Assembly: GCA_024180945.1 (NCBI GenBank)
Contig: JAKSGN010000002.1
Coordinates: 2,356,001 to 2,420,000 of the forward strand
DNA length: 64,000 bases
From: Macrophomina tecta
Taxonomy: Eukaryota; Ascomycota; Dothideomycetes; Botryosphaeriales; Botryosphaeriaceae
Direction of reading: 5' to 3'
The position numbers were made by a program, and so were the translations under genes. Shown piece after piece: positions 1 through 11,530 of this stretch. The notes under the pieces are model-generated. The model was given only the letters and a program-made list of their open reading frames with translations, was not told the origin of the DNA and made no database searches. The first letter of the stretch is position 1. Each line of letters starts with the position of its first letter.

Positions 1-870
1 CAGGCACTGACACGACCTACGGAGGCAATTTCAAAGGATTCATGGTGGAAAGAAATAATATTATCTGGGAACAAAAATGGTGGGGAGCTGCAAATATGTG
101 ACGATTGAACGCGAATTCGTTGTTCATACACAAGACGCTCGAAGCATGGGGTATTCAATCGCAAGACGCCTGAACACCATTCCAATCTTCTCCTCGGGCC
201 CAAAACGCCGATCAGCAACACGATTGCGCCAACATGCATGCATGCGGTGGGGAATTTTGATTCGCATAGCGAAGGGGAGGTCGGGCAGCTGTAAAACGCG
301 GCAACAAAGCAACGCATTGAAAGAGCACATTCAGCCATAAAAAAAGGAAGGAGGTAGGCCAGATAACTTAAGCCTCTTGATGACCTTCGTGACCGGTATG
401 CGTGCCAGACTTCATTGCAGGGAGGTCTGGCTAAAAATGGCTTCAGTATTCGGGCCGGAGTTACCGTCGGCCGCCTGCATACGGATGACGTAGTTAACGC
501 CTCACAGAAGCGCGAAGCTTGGTGGAAAGATACATTTCATCGACTGTGAGTTTGTAACTGTAGCATAGCTTTTACTTATAGGGTTTTCGGAGACATGACA
601 ACAACCGAGCGAACACCTTACGTAGATCATCCAAGAGAGAATCGGACATCAACTAACTCCACATGTTCATCAACGGAGCAACAGAGGGGGTTAAAAAAAG
701 ACAAAAGACGAGAGAAAAGTAAGGTAGTCCAAAGAGCGACGCCGAAAGTAACCACAACACAGACGTCACACGTCTCCGCGCGAGCCCATCGAATGCGTGA
801 CTGTTTTTTTTTTTTTTTTTTTGTACTGTACCTTTTCACAAGCCCGCCGGAAGCTGGCCTCTCGTTCTCT
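1..870. other. Intergenic, no gene recognised
   Basis: Only short open frames without recognisable domains are present. A run of about 18 T lies near 805-822, just beyond the peroxiredoxin stop codon, and probably belongs to that gene's 3' flank. The end of a gene lying further left cannot be excluded. Confidence 0.5.
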
Positions 871-1865
871 CTACTTCTCGGCCTCGCCATCCACCTTCTC
901 GGCCTCTTTGTCCGCCTGCTTCTCCTTCTCCCCCGCCTCCTCGACCTTCTTCACATCTCCGCCCTTCTCGGCCACAATCTTCTTAACCACCTCGACCGTC
1001 GCATCGGGCCCGCCTGGCTCGGCGGCCAGCACTTTGCCGGCCTTGTCGACGACGAAGACGCCGCGGACAGTGCCCTTGGCGTTGCCGGGCTTGGCCAGGC
1101 CAAGGGCCTTGATCAGGGTATAGGCAGGGTCGCAGAGCAGCGGGTAGGGCAGGTTCTGCTTGGTCTTGAAGATGGTGTTGGCCTTGGGCGAGTCGCCCGA
1201 CAGGCCGTAGATGGAGAGGCCGGTGGCGGTGAGGGGCGTGTAGGCGTCGCGGAAGAGACAGGCTTGCTTGGTGCCTGTGGAGAGCGTTAGCGTGCTGATG
1301 GAGGAGTGGTTTTCTGGGGGGTGATGGTGATGGTGGTGGTGTTGGTGGTGTGGTGGAGTTTTTTACGGCGGGGAGCGGGGATTGTCAAAGTGGAGAATGG
1401 CGTTTCTCCTTTGCTTGCTATGTAGGGAAGTATGTGCAAAGAAAGAGATATGGGGCGGAAGTTATTTTATTGTATTTTTTTTTTTTTTTGGCAGAACTCA
1501 CATCCGGGAGTCGACGCCTTGGGGTAGGTGAAGATGACGACGCCGTCCTTGCTCTCGTCGACGAGCTTTTTTAGGGTGGTCTTGGTGCCCTCGTTGGTCT
1601 CGATCTCACCGCCAAAGCCGTCGAGGTCAAGTGTCTGGCCGACCTCGGGCTTGCCAGTAGCAGCGGCAGCGGCGGGCTTGGAGGCGCCATTGGTGGCCTT
1701 CTCCTCGACGGCGGTGACGGTGTCTTCCGCCTTTGCGGCGGCGGTGTCAACGGTGTCGGCGGCAGCTTCTTTGGCCTTTGCGGCCTTCGACTTAGGGCCG
1801 GGCTTCTTCTTGGCGGCCTTCTCGGGAGCGGGAGGCGGGGTCTTGCGCTTGCGGAGCTCGACCAT
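871..1865 (-). CDS. Peroxiredoxin, BCP/PrxQ type (nuclear Dot5-like)
   Basis: Thiol peroxidase that reduces hydrogen peroxide and alkyl hydroperoxides. Two exons: 1502-1865 and 871-1274, with a 227-nt intron (donor GTGAGT, acceptor CAG) that splits the peroxidatic cysteine codon. The predicted protein is 255 aa. Residues 1-75 are Lys/Ala/Pro-rich with clusters such as KKKPGPKSK, like the basic nuclear tail of Dot5 proteins. The AhpC/TSA fold follows, with the motif TPGC-TKQACLFRD across the splice junction. The two cysteines five residues apart are the peroxidatic and resolving pair of atypical 2-Cys BCP enzymes. The C-terminus is a Lys/Glu-rich tail. The gene diverges from the amino-acid permease across 1.5 kb. 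Family assignment is firm; nuclear location is inferred from the basic tail. Confidence 0.93.
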
Positions 1866-3410
1866 GGTGGGCAGCGATGAGGATTTGGGGGAGATGGAAT
1901 GGCGGGGAGCTCAATGGGGCGGGAACGGGCTCGCTGGCGGACGGGCTCTGGCGGGGGGTTTCGCGGGCGGGCCGGTGCGACGGTGAGGCCGAGGACAAGA
2001 CGACCGAGTCGCGCGAGGCAGGCGATCGAACGGACAAATCAAGCGGAAGTCAATCGTGGGCAGAGGGGGCTTGCGAGAAGATGGGGCTGATGTTGTCGGC
2101 TCAGTCAGCTCGCAGCTGTGGGAGCTATGGCGGCGGCGACGACGGCTTCTCCACTCGCTGGCGGACGTTCCGGGCTGGGCCCTGAGCGCCAGGGCCGGCA
2201 CGAACGCTGATTGGTGGATGGCTGCGAAGGGTCGAGCAGGCGGACGAGAGGTGCGGGAAGAGGAAGAGGGTGCCGGTTTCGATGGGCTTATTCCGCGTGT
2301 CAAGCGGCCAGCTCTTCCGTGCTTATCGCTCGCGCCATCCGGGCCCCGCTGCTGCCGTGTCGAGAGCGCGCCCGAAGCCCAGCCTGCCAGCTTATAACAA
2401 GCCCGCCGCCGCCACCGGGCCTCGCGCATGGTCGTTGTCGGCGCGAGAAAGAGCTTGGGAGCTTCGAGGGAAGCTGGCCCTCCGAAGACGGAGCACACGG
2501 AGGCTCCCAGCGCCCTCGCGACCGCACCAGGCGCCGACACCGGCTACCACGGGCGCTCACCACCACCCGCCGACGTCACCTCTCGCCATCCACCCGCCTG
2601 CTCGTGGCCCCGGAATTCGTGCGCTGGCTTCCCGATGCTGCTCATGACGCCCTGAACCAGCAGCGAGCCATGGGGGAATGCGATGGCTGCTCGCACACCT
2701 CGCTCCCCCGTCGGCCCTGCCCAGCGAGCGGCGCTGAGGGCCGACCCGTACCGCAGCTCGCGTGCATCATGCAATTGTCCAATCACCGCTGCTCCATTAC
2801 TCCCAGCCGTCATAGCCTCCAGCTGCGGAACAGCCGTCACTCTGCGCTCCATCCGTGCGAGCCCGTCGCTGGCAGCCAGGATGACAAGTAGGGAGATCCA
2901 GTCCACAGCAGCCCGTGCCGGCATTCGCCCCCCTCCGCCCCGACCAGATGGAAAGCGCTGCTCCAGCTTCATCAAGGCCTTCCGGACTTGTTCTGTGCCC
3001 AGGCGGCGGCAGGGGAGGGCCCATGGCAAAATCTGGGGGCTCTGCGGTCCAAATACGTAACAAGAAACCACCACCTGGTCCAAGCTTTTCCCGATTTTTG
3101 CTACGGCCGCGAAATCCCAAACTCGCCCTCGATGGCCGCGAAACCCGTTGCCGCTCCCGTTTGACTCACTCTGGCTGTCATGGTGCGCTTGCGCTGCACT
3201 GGTCGGGACTCTGCTTCCATCAGAGCCGTTGACGGACCCGCCGTCTGGCCACTAATCCACTTTGCCTCCCCGTTAGCCGGCGAGCCGCTTTCTCTTTTCT
3301 TCCCGCCCCTCCCACGATCTGAACTTGCATTTCGCGATCCTCCACTCCGCCTTGCAAAGCCGAAGCAACCCGTCTTTACCCTCCTCTGCCCTCCCTAATC
3401 TTCACCCAGC
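1866..3410. promoter_or_regulatory. Divergent intergenic region (peroxiredoxin / amino-acid permease)
   Basis: About 1.5 kb of GC-rich DNA between two divergently read start codons. Open frames here are long only because stop codons are rare in this composition; none shows a domain or fungal splice pattern. The stretch before 3411 is pyrimidine-rich (3290-3400), as expected for a fungal core promoter and 5' UTR. Confidence 0.55.
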
Positions 3411-5165
3411 ATGGGTGCCCAGGACCCCCCATTCGCCAATGGCTCTCTTAACGAGCACGATCTGTCCATTAGCGCCGCTGCCCCGGTCGTGCGAGAAAAG
3501 AGCAAGCACATCGAGGAGGCCGCTGCCCGCGAGACCCGCTCCAGCACCTCGGGAAGCCAGGACGCCGCAACCAATGAGAAGCTGTATGATCGAGAAAAGG
3601 GTCTCGACAATCTGGAGAAGCAGGGTGTCCCACCTTACGCTGACTCTGATACCGTTGTAATTGCCCCTCGTCCCATTGGCTCCGTATGCTCGTACTGATT
3701 GGGAAGTCCCAGGCCGGCGAAGTGAATCCCTTCGGCCATGAAGATGAGAATGCAGAGATCAAGTACCGCACCATGGACTGGTGGCATGCCGGCTTGCGTA
3801 AGGATTCTCTGTCCTCCATTTCACTGTGAATCCTAACTCGAGCTTTCTATAGTCATGGTGGCCGAGAACATCTCTTTGGGCGTCCTTTCTTTGCCTCAAG
3901 CCGTTGCTAACCTCGGCCTGTTCCCGTATATCCTACCCCATCTCCTTCTACTCACCAGCATATGCTCACCGTCCTCACAGTGGCCTCTTCCTCATCGTTT
4001 TCTTCGGCATCTTCTCAACCTACAGCGGCTACGTGATCGGCCAATTCTACAACAAGTGCGAGAGGAACTCTTCCACCCGCCCTCGCAAAGTAGCTAACAA
4101 GAATCCTTTTCCCTAAGATACCCCAACACCCACACCTTCGCCGATGCCGCCTTCCTCATGTTCGGCCCCGTGGCCCGCGAGATAATGGGCATCGCCCAAG
4201 TCCTGATCCTCGTCTTCATCCAAGCTGCCCACGTCCTCACCTTTAGCGTCGCCCTCAACGTGCTCTCCGACCACGGCACTTGCACCATCGTCTTCGGCTT
4301 CGCCGGCTTCGTCGTCTGCTTCATCCTCTCCCTCAAGCGCCAGCTCGAGAAAGTCTCCTATCTCTCCGCCGTCTCGTGCATCTCCATCATGATTTGCGTC
4401 ACCCTCGCCATGGTCGGCATCGGCATCACCAAGCCCGACCCCGGCCACGTTGTCGCCATCAACCCGACCACGTCCCTCCGCACCGGCATGCTCGCCGCTC
4501 TGCAGATCCTGCTCGCCTACTCCGGCCACGTCGCCTTCTTCACCTTCTGCTCCGAGCTCAAGCACCCCCGCGATTTCCCAAAAGCCATCGCCTTCTACCA
4601 GATTGTCGCCACCGCCTTCTACGTCATTGTCGGCGCCGTCGTCTACTTCTACGCCGGTCCCAACGTCAAGTCCCCCGCCCTGGGCTCCGCCTCCCCCATC
4701 GTCGCCAAAGTCGCCTACGGGCTCGCCCTCCCGACCATCGTCATTGCAGGCGTTGTCTGCGGCCACGTCGCATGCAAGTACGTCTGGGTGCGCGCCTGGC
4801 GCAGGAGTCCCCACCGCATGCACCAGAAGTGGGGTCTGCCCCTGCTCTCCTGGGTCGCCATCGTCGCTGCGAGCTGGCTCCTTGCGTGGGTCATCGCTGA
4901 GGCGATTCCCTCGTTCTCCCTTCTTCTGGGCCTCATCTCCGCGCTTTTCTGCTCGTGGTTCAGTTTTGGGTTCTCGGGCGCTTTGTGGCTGTGGATGAAT
5001 AGGGGGCGGTGGATGGAGAGCTGGCGTAAGATGCTCCTCACCGCGCTGAATGTGTACGTGTTGTGTCAGGGTGCCGTGATTTGTGGGTTGGGGTTGTGGG
5101 CGAGTGGGAGTGCGTTGGCGGAGGGAGATGGTGGGAATGCGTTTAGCTGTGCCGATAATTCGTAG
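3411..5165 (+). CDS. AAAP-family neutral amino-acid permease (MTR-like)
   Basis: Proton-coupled amino-acid transporter of the Aa_trans (PF01490) family, probably plasma membrane. Five exons: 3411-3656, 3713-3797, 3853-3925, 3981-4055 and 4118-5165, giving 508 aa. A hydrophilic N-terminus of about 105 residues precedes MDWWHAGLLMVAENISLG, the first membrane helix with the family's ENISLGVLSLP signature. Next come GYVIGQFYNK, YPNTHTFADAAF and a string of hydrophobic helices to the C-terminus. Introns 2 to 4 restore this continuity exactly. Intron 1 is ambiguous: donors at 3654, 3657 and 3684 are all phase 0 and all reach the acceptor at 3712. I chose 3657 because it gives 56 nt, whereas 3684 would give only 29 nt. 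The intron 4 donor is the weak GTGCGA. Substrate cannot be read from sequence; fungal relatives carry neutral and aromatic amino acids. Confidence 0.92.
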
Positions 5166-6480
5166 AGCACTGGTGGAATGGGTGGTGAGATACCCTGCTG
5201 TTGTTCTTTCACTTTAGTTTTTGTTGGTATTGGTACTCGTGTGGTAAAAGGCGAGATGAATGCCCTATCATGATTACAAGATGGCTGTTTTCCTTTTTGT
5301 TTCCCTTCTATTTTTTTTTATTTTTTTTTTGGCTTTCCTTGTCACTTTTTTCCGCTTTTGACTTTCTTCAGTTCTTTGTAACGGGCTGGCTATTTCATGA
5401 AGCTCTGAGTCAGGCGTCGTCGCTTGAGAGTACAAAAACAACGCTGGCGGTCTACATGAAAGAGAGTCAGGAATTGAATGCCTGGGAAGCTTATCATCTT
5501 TGAGAGATTTGGACCGAGCAGGCACCGCTTCCGTTCTTGGGAGTTTGGTTTGAGGCAAAAGTAAATTCGCTCTGCTTACGAGTAATGACGGATATGGCCA
5601 TTGTCGCAGAGTATGGCGAGGTATGCACATATACGCTAGTAATTGATGATACAAAAACCTTTCAGCGCTTTTTTGATGATCGCCGGCTTTGCAACTTATC
5701 GCTGCTGACGCTCAGAGAGTGCAAATTCTCTGATTCCGGCCAAAACCGGCCGGGGCGAGGGAGGAGGAGGGGGGAAGGGCTTGTGTTTTGGGGCCTGCAC
5801 ATCTGTTACGACGCTCCCGTGGGGCCAGAAGCCGAGGTCTGGTACCTTCCTCAGTTCAGTCCCATTCGGAATTTATTCCTTTGTTCATTGTCTTCGGCTT
5901 GCTTCAAAGCGCTGGCCGTAGGAACGCGTGTGCACAACTAAAATGGACAGTGACTGGTTGCGTGGGTGTGTCTTGATAAATTTAACTACTTATCTCCTTC
6001 CGGGACGTTGCTCAATTAAATCTTATCCAATAATTCTCCCTTGATGTTTTTATATAGGTAATTCTGATCGTACTACCGCAATCCGTCGCAGGACGTTGTT
6101 GAATGCTTGTGAGATTTGAGCGGCACATGACCATGAACTACCGCCAGAAGCTAGCAAGTATTGCTCGATGGTCGGTAGCACCAGCTGGAAAGCAGTATGC
6201 GCAATTATCCGTAATATTGCCGGATCGTGTATGATATTGGAGAAGGGTTGAATAAATTCACATCCTCTGTCCTTCTTTTTCTGAGCATGCAGTTTCTTCT
6301 CTGCGTGACCGTGCTGCACAATCTAGACATCGGCTTTATGTGACGTGGCTCGTGAGACATTGGGGGGAAAACCGTAGACATGGCCTCGAATCGTAAGTAA
6401 AGTTGCTGTCTCTGTCCATGACCGAAGCTTTCAGGCATAGTGATGGATGTACACTATCGCACTTACTTCTGCGGGACGGA
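5166..6480. other. Intergenic, no gene recognised
   Basis: T-rich 3' flank of the permease (T runs near 5310-5340), then mixed sequence without a coding signal. Nothing conserved was recognised. Confidence 0.5.
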
Positions 6481-6489
6481 ATTCACCAT

Positions 6490-6875
6490 ACTCCCCGTCT
6501 TCCAGCGACTCCTCTCCTCGGACAGAAACCTAACCGCATGCACGGCCCTCGCCGCCGCCGGTTGCGCCACTGTTGACGATAATATCATGGCACCGCTGCT
6601 GTGGGTCCACTCGGCAGAGAGCGTGTGGGGGCGTGGGAGACGGTGCGGCAGGGCGCGGTCGAGTCAGCGCCCGATGCCGCGACAGAGGTACATTTGACGC
6701 TCAGCGTGTGTGTGGAGCGCGCGACAGCGTCGGCTTGGTTGTACGAGGCGTCGTAGGTGACGAGCACGTTAGCGCCGCGGTGGGCAAGCTCGAAGTCAAT
6801 GCTGGGGCACCGCTGCCGGCACCGATGCTACGGGAGATGGCTGTCACGACGGTGGGTTTGCTGCGGAAAGTTGCG
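6490..6875 (-). pseudogene. Short-chain dehydrogenase/reductase (SDR) relic
   Basis: Decayed N-terminal part of a Rossmann-fold SDR, resembling fungal 3-oxoacyl-ACP-reductase-like enzymes. Reading right to left, KPTVVTAISRSIGAG matches the TGxxxGIG cofactor loop (6870-6820). After a frame change comes FELAHRGANVLVTYDASYNQ, the beta2 strand and following loop (6805-6745). After another frame change comes DIIVNSGATGG, equivalent to the NNAG motif (about 6595-6560). The Gly-rich loop has lost its second-position glycine, the three blocks lie in different frames, and nothing like the YxxxK active site follows. An acceptor-like CTTTCCGCAG precedes the first block. I infer a pseudogene disabled by indels; the 5' exon was not found. 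Confidence 0.6.
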
Positions 6876-6879
6876 AAGA

Positions 6880-8352
6880 ACGAATTGACGAGCTGCTTGC
6901 AGTGGCCGAGTGTTGTTCCATTTTCGGCGTGGTTGTTGGTACGGCTTGGCAAGAAAAGGAGCGAGAGAGCGCGTGAAAGCCTGCCTATTTAACTTCTGAG
7001 TTGCTGGAGGACATCGAACCGATCGAGCTCCGGTAGCGGTGCTCCTGACCGGATGTTGTGCCGAGATAACTTTGGTCGTCACATGCCACGTCTAAGTGAA
7101 AGGTAGATCTCCCCAGTGGGCTGGGAACAGTGCTGAGAGATACACTACATGAAGCTGCTGTATTGAGAGCGCTCACTTTCATCTTCGCATTGCTCACTAA
7201 TGAACATTCCATGTCCGAATCGTTCCCGCAGATGCCACAAACAATTCCAAATGCGTTCTGCAACAAACCTTCCGGATGTGATCCAGCTGCGCTATTTCAA
7301 TAGTCGGCGTCCTGGACCCGCCGGGCTGCTCCAGGACGGATGAGAAGCCAGTCCACACCCGCAATCACGCCCAACAGGTGCGGCAACTCCAAATGCAGAA
7401 GCCGAAAGGCCGATCCGCGATGCATATGAGCCAATCCTCGCCCCTTGCAACCTGGAGTACACAGCGCATTCCTGCTCATGGAGAGCGATGAGTATTCCCT
7501 CCTATCCAGTGCCAACACCCTCGTCACGAGGACCGCCTTGCTCGAGACGGACCTGATGCCGACGTGAGCCCGTCACGCGGCTGGCCGTAGACACCGCGAC
7601 CGGACTGATAGGCGCCATGGCAGACTGCGAGGGCGGAAAGTGCAAGACCGTCGTGTTCAACAATGCATACGTCCTGGACCACAGGGTCGACGCCCCCAGC
7701 TTGGGCGTCGCCTCGCCGGTGAGTTTAAGTAGGAGCCCCTGGAGTACCGCCACCAGTACACACATAGCGGACGTGCACGCCAGTGGTCAGTTTGGATAAG
7801 GCGAGACATTCAGGCATCAGAGAATCATTGGGACCGAATTTCACCGCTAGATTTGTGGGATGACGAAGGCGAAGGATTTCGATGTAGTAATTCCCACTGT
7901 AAAGGTGAAGTCCGGGCTTACGGGCTTCAGGAAATCCATGCTCGACCCTACTGACTCTGTTCCGTGGAGGTATAGGTTTGGGGATCATTGTGTGGCCGGA
8001 TCGTAACGTATTGATACAACACCAGCCTATTAGTTCGAATGTTCTCTCGGCTTCTCTCCTTAGGGGCATTGCACATTGTGAGCACGCTAGTGGATGGAAT
8101 GCACAAGTTTGCTTAACCTATCTTTCTTTCTACCTTTGTCTATAAACGCAATACATATGCAAACTCCCAAAACAAGAAAACGATCTTTCAACAATGAGTT
8201 ATGTACACCGAAACTTTTGACTCCGCTCTGTCCTGTCATGGCCGACCAGTGGCGGGTGATGCAATTTGGAGCCAGATTGATGTTACCAATAGGGAGGCCG
8301 ATATCGATTTCCTTCCCCGTAACTGCACACCCATGATAATTCCGTGAGGCGC
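6880..8352. other. Intergenic, possibly decayed sequence
   Basis: Overlapping open frames of 60-127 residues occur on both strands (for example 7297-7527 and 7502-7765 on the minus strand), but none carries a domain I recognise. With a pseudogene immediately to the left, this may be older decayed coding DNA. Confidence 0.4.
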
Positions 8353-9099
8353 TTAGCAAGCGGGAGCCGTCTTGAGCTGGCCCTGGGGGCCCTTGCAAGC
8401 ACCAATCGGGGGCTCCCTGTGGGGGCTCTCCTTGTTGCCGTCCTTCTCGATGCCGGTGAACTCCTGACACATGTTCTTGACAGGGCCGCAGACGCCACTG
8501 ATGGTGGCGACGTCGTTGTAGTTGGAGTTGATGCCGACAAGGTCGGACGTGGTGCCGGGGCCGAAGGAAGAGATGCGGTCGAGGACGACGTTGCGGGGGC
8601 CGCCGTTGTTGCTGCAGTTGCCGCAGCTGCGGTACAGCTTACCGATGGCGCCGATCTTGTAATCGGAGATGGTCACGGTGCCCTTGCCGTTGTGCTGGAC
8701 GACCTTGTCCTTGGCGTGCTGCGCACCGCCGCCGGTGATCAGGTACGGGCCGTTGCCCTTGAGGGTGATGGCGTCTTCGCACACGTCCTTGAACCAGACG
8801 TTCTTGATGGTGCAGGCGCCCTCGCAGTGCACGCCCTCAAGGGAGTCAGCGCCGATGATGGCGTTCTGCAACGTGCCGCCGGGCTTGATGATGAAGACGG
8901 CCTCAAGGTCACCCTTGTCATCGTCGGTGCCACAGGGCTTGCCGCGGCCGTATTCCATCATTTTACCGTCGAAGAAGGTAATGGTCTCGGGCTGGGTGAA
9001 AGGCTTAACCTTAGTACCGGTAGGAATGCCAATCAAGTTCTGCTGGGCGAAGGCAACGGCGGCCATAGTGGCGGCAAGGACGGTGTACTTGTACTGCAT
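8353..9099 (-). CDS. Secreted pectate lyase, polysaccharide lyase family 3
   Basis: Calcium-dependent endo-pectate lyase that cleaves polygalacturonate by beta-elimination outside the cell; a plant cell-wall degrading enzyme. A single exon of 248 aa begins at the ATG at 9099, chosen because it starts a clear signal peptide (MQYKYTVLAATMAAVAFAQQ). An upstream in-frame extension to 9387 lacks an ATG and is left out. The PL3 core is recognisable: VFIIKPGGTLQNAIIGADS, GVHCEGACTIKNVWFKDVCED, the catalytic-face block AITLKG, and VQHNGKGTVTISDYKIG. Many paired cysteines fit a secreted beta-helix. Length is normal for PL3. It stands alone in a gene-poor block with a TATA-like box upstream. Confidence 0.95.
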   Translation of the reverse strand: MQYKYTVLAATMAAVAFAQQNLIGIPTGTKVKPFTQPETITFFDGKMMEYGRGKPCGTDDDKGDLEAVFIIKPGGTLQNAIIGADSLEGVHCEGACTIKNVWFKDVCEDAITLKGNGPYLITGGGAQHAKDKVVQHNGKGTVTISDYKIGAIGKLYRSCGNCSNNGGPRNVVLDRISSFGPGTTSDLVGINSNYNDVATISGVCGPVKNMCQEFTGIEKDGNKESPHREPPIGACKGPQGQLKTAPAC

Positions 9100-9236
9100 T
9101 GTGGAGATGGGAGGAATTGTTGATCCTTGGTGAGAACGAATGTGGTAGATCAGAGATCTGTGCTGTGAACGAGAGTGGGCAGAAAGAAAGCGATTGTGGG
9201 TCGGTGATGAGTTCAACAGCGCAGCCGTGGCTACCT

Positions 9237-9243
9237 CTATATA
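9237..9243 (-). promoter_or_regulatory. TATA-like box of the pectate lyase
   Basis: On the minus strand this reads TATATAG, about 140 nt before the start codon, in a sensible position for a core promoter. Confidence 0.4.
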
Positions 9244-10230
9244 CTCTTCCCCATACGACCTTCTTTCTAAATGATGTCCCGGATTCTCTGTAGCCCCTCG
9301 CACGCCTGTGCGTATAGTGCAGTCAGAATGGCGCGCAGCCAAGGAGTGTTCATAGCGTATTTTCTCGTAGGGCCTACGTGCTGCCAAGGCGGTTGCTTGA
9401 GCACAGCCTCAGCCATACACAATTGTCGCACCCATAGTACAGCCCTACAATGGCGGTCTGAGCGAACACTTGCGCGTTTTGCTATACGAGCAAGGTAAAA
9501 GAATACAAACTGCCTTTAGGCGAATGGTGTCGGGAGCTAACGTTTCGAGCCGCACGTCTGTTGCTTTAGGCACCTGTCTCACGATTGGTTGCAGCACCAC
9601 TGCTTGGCCATCCGCCTGAGACAACAATGCAGCGCGAACTTTTGGTCCTACAGTTCTGTCTATACAATGCGTTTCAAACGTTCTCGCAGGGTGCCGCGTC
9701 GTAGGGAGTTGCGGCTCGACCCTTCAGTGCACGGTGCGGTTGGCTTGGCACGCCCCATGCGCTCTAACATGTCTCCGTCTCCTCTCGTATCCTCGTGACA
9801 AATTGCAGACTACTTTGCGAGTGCGGTCCGAGGTGCGGTGTAGACCACGGCTGACGGCTTCCCGGCATGTAGTTGGGTTCTAGCCTGGGCTTCTGCTTTG
9901 CAAAGCCAGACTGCCACTGCCAATTCTCGGAGCACGTAGTCCTACATGGCCGCCGCCTGCCCAAGCCAAGTTCCGAGCTTTCTAAACCATGCCGAGGCGC
10001 CCCAATTTTTCAAGTTGCTAGATCAAGTCGGATTAGGCCAGTAAACTGATGAATATTCTAATATCTGTACCGTAGAAGATGGCCTCTGGATTTCGGCGAA
10101 CGCGTATGCGTTGCACATTCATCAATCTAGAAGGACAGAGAGCCCTCAATTGGGGCTCTTGGTAGATCTAGGAGTCTCTATATGCCTAAGCACGCTTTGC
10201 CTTGTCGTGGTGGTGTTCGTGATGTGTTGG
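9244..10230. other. Intergenic, no gene recognised
   Basis: Upstream flank of the pectate lyase followed by mixed sequence. No domain, repeat or RNA gene was recognised. Confidence 0.45.
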
Positions 10231-10233
10231 AGT

Positions 10234-11530
10234 CTAACTGACAGCCCAGTACAATTGATGACGACAAGTTGGCATGCCTAGGGGAGGGAGACCATGCGGG
10301 GCTCCTCTAATACCTATTCTAGCTACTAGGGTAAAACGGTTGTGTAACTCGCATACACGCCAAACCAGGTACGTAACGAGTCTAAAACATAAATGAATCC
10401 AAAACACTACTAAACCAAATCTTCCAGCATCTTCGAAGAAGGTTTTGAAGCAGAGAATGATGTCCTCGGCCGAGAGAGCCGCTTCGACAACGTCCGCGCG
10501 ATCCTTTTCTCCACTGCTCGATGCGAATACGCTTCCGTTGGCAAAAGGCCATCGGATTTCTTCCCTGCCGTTCGCGCTCAGCCCCGGGTTGCGGCCCTGC
10601 AGCCGCTCCACTGTAAAGCCGTCTACCGCAGACTCGGTTAGGCGCTCTCCGCCGGCCACCATATTCAAGAACCGCCAAATTCAGTCCAGATAACGACCTA
10701 TCTCCTTTAGCTTTGCCCTGAAGCGTACTGCGGCTATCATACCTCCCAGTATCTCCAGCTCAGCATCCGCCAAGGCAGACTGAGGTTGAAATCCTTCGAT
10801 GAACCATGGAAAGGCAAGAGCTAATCGAGCGGTCGTAGAAGACGGGCTTCGACGCAATCCAATTCCCGCTCCTTAGCCCGACTTATTCGAGCCCTCCATC
10901 TGCTTTTACCCGCTAAATCGTTCGCTCGGCTATATTGACGGATTCGGCGGTAGATGTCACCATCGCTACTCTTCTTGGAGATGCTGCACTGCGCGTCCAG
11001 TTCTTGCTTTGCTCTTTGCGAGAGCTCTACGAGATGTTAACAAGCGCCTCCCATCAGTGAACTCAAAAAATTACACATTCCTGAAGTAAACAGATCGACA
11101 GCCCACCACCAGTCACCTTCGCAAGATCTTTCTCAGCGGTGCATACTCTATGGCGTCTGTGCAGACATTGCATCTTCAAATCGGCGCGAAAGAAAAGTCT
11201 TGGAGGACCAGTACAGAACTGTGATTGCTTCAAGTCGGGGTCATCCAAGCCATTCTCTTGAGGTGCAACATTTAGAACCTCTTCGGTTTTCTGGTGTCAT
11301 CCTTGCACAGCCTTCCACCTCGAACTCTTTCATCAACCTCGAGATATTATTTGGGTCAAGTTCGCGGTAGCCGTCTTCGAACCGCAAGTGATTGAAGTTA
11401 ATCTTCGCAGTAACGCGATAGCTTTGGTGGCGTTCTCGAAGACTAGCGCAATAGCTCGAACTCAACTGCATCGCGATTGAAAAGACTGGTGTCTCGTGTC
11501 CTTGTGGACGGATGGTGGAATGAGCGACGT
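10234..11530 (-). pseudogene. DUF3723-like family protein, decayed copy
   Basis: Five conserved-looking blocks occur in the right order but in shifting frames. (1) 11471-11285: EDGYRELDPNNISRLMKEF followed by EGCARMTPENR. (2) 11220-11063: a block with LHRRHRVCTAEKDL ending LLQECVIF. (3) 11030-10830: DGDIYRRIRQYSRAND, then WRARISRAKERELD. (4) 10800-10690: an amphipathic stretch ending IGRYLD, interrupted by an in-frame TGA. (5) 10668-10440: VERLQGRNPGLSANGREEI and DIILCFKTFFEDAGRFG. This arrangement is what I recall of large fungal multicopy proteins annotated with DUF3723 (PF12520), whose function is unknown; the Pfam name is from memory. Frame changes and the internal stop make this copy non-functional. 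Families of this type are reported as cargo of giant fungal Starship elements, but no Starship captain gene is visible here. Confidence 0.6.

Noticed and set aside
595..1290. 231-residue open frame on the plus strand
   Set aside because: It lies opposite the peroxiredoxin second exon and intron; the minus strand carries the conserved motifs, and this frame has only Leu/Gly-rich antisense composition.
1911..2540. 209-residue open frame on the minus strand upstream of the permease
   Set aside because: Ala/Arg/Pro-rich sequence typical of GC-rich non-coding DNA, overlapped by similar frames on the other strand; no domain or splice pattern.
4113..4823. 236-residue Gly/Asp/Glu-rich open frame antisense to the permease
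   Set aside because: Mirror image of the transmembrane coding frame; no independent support.
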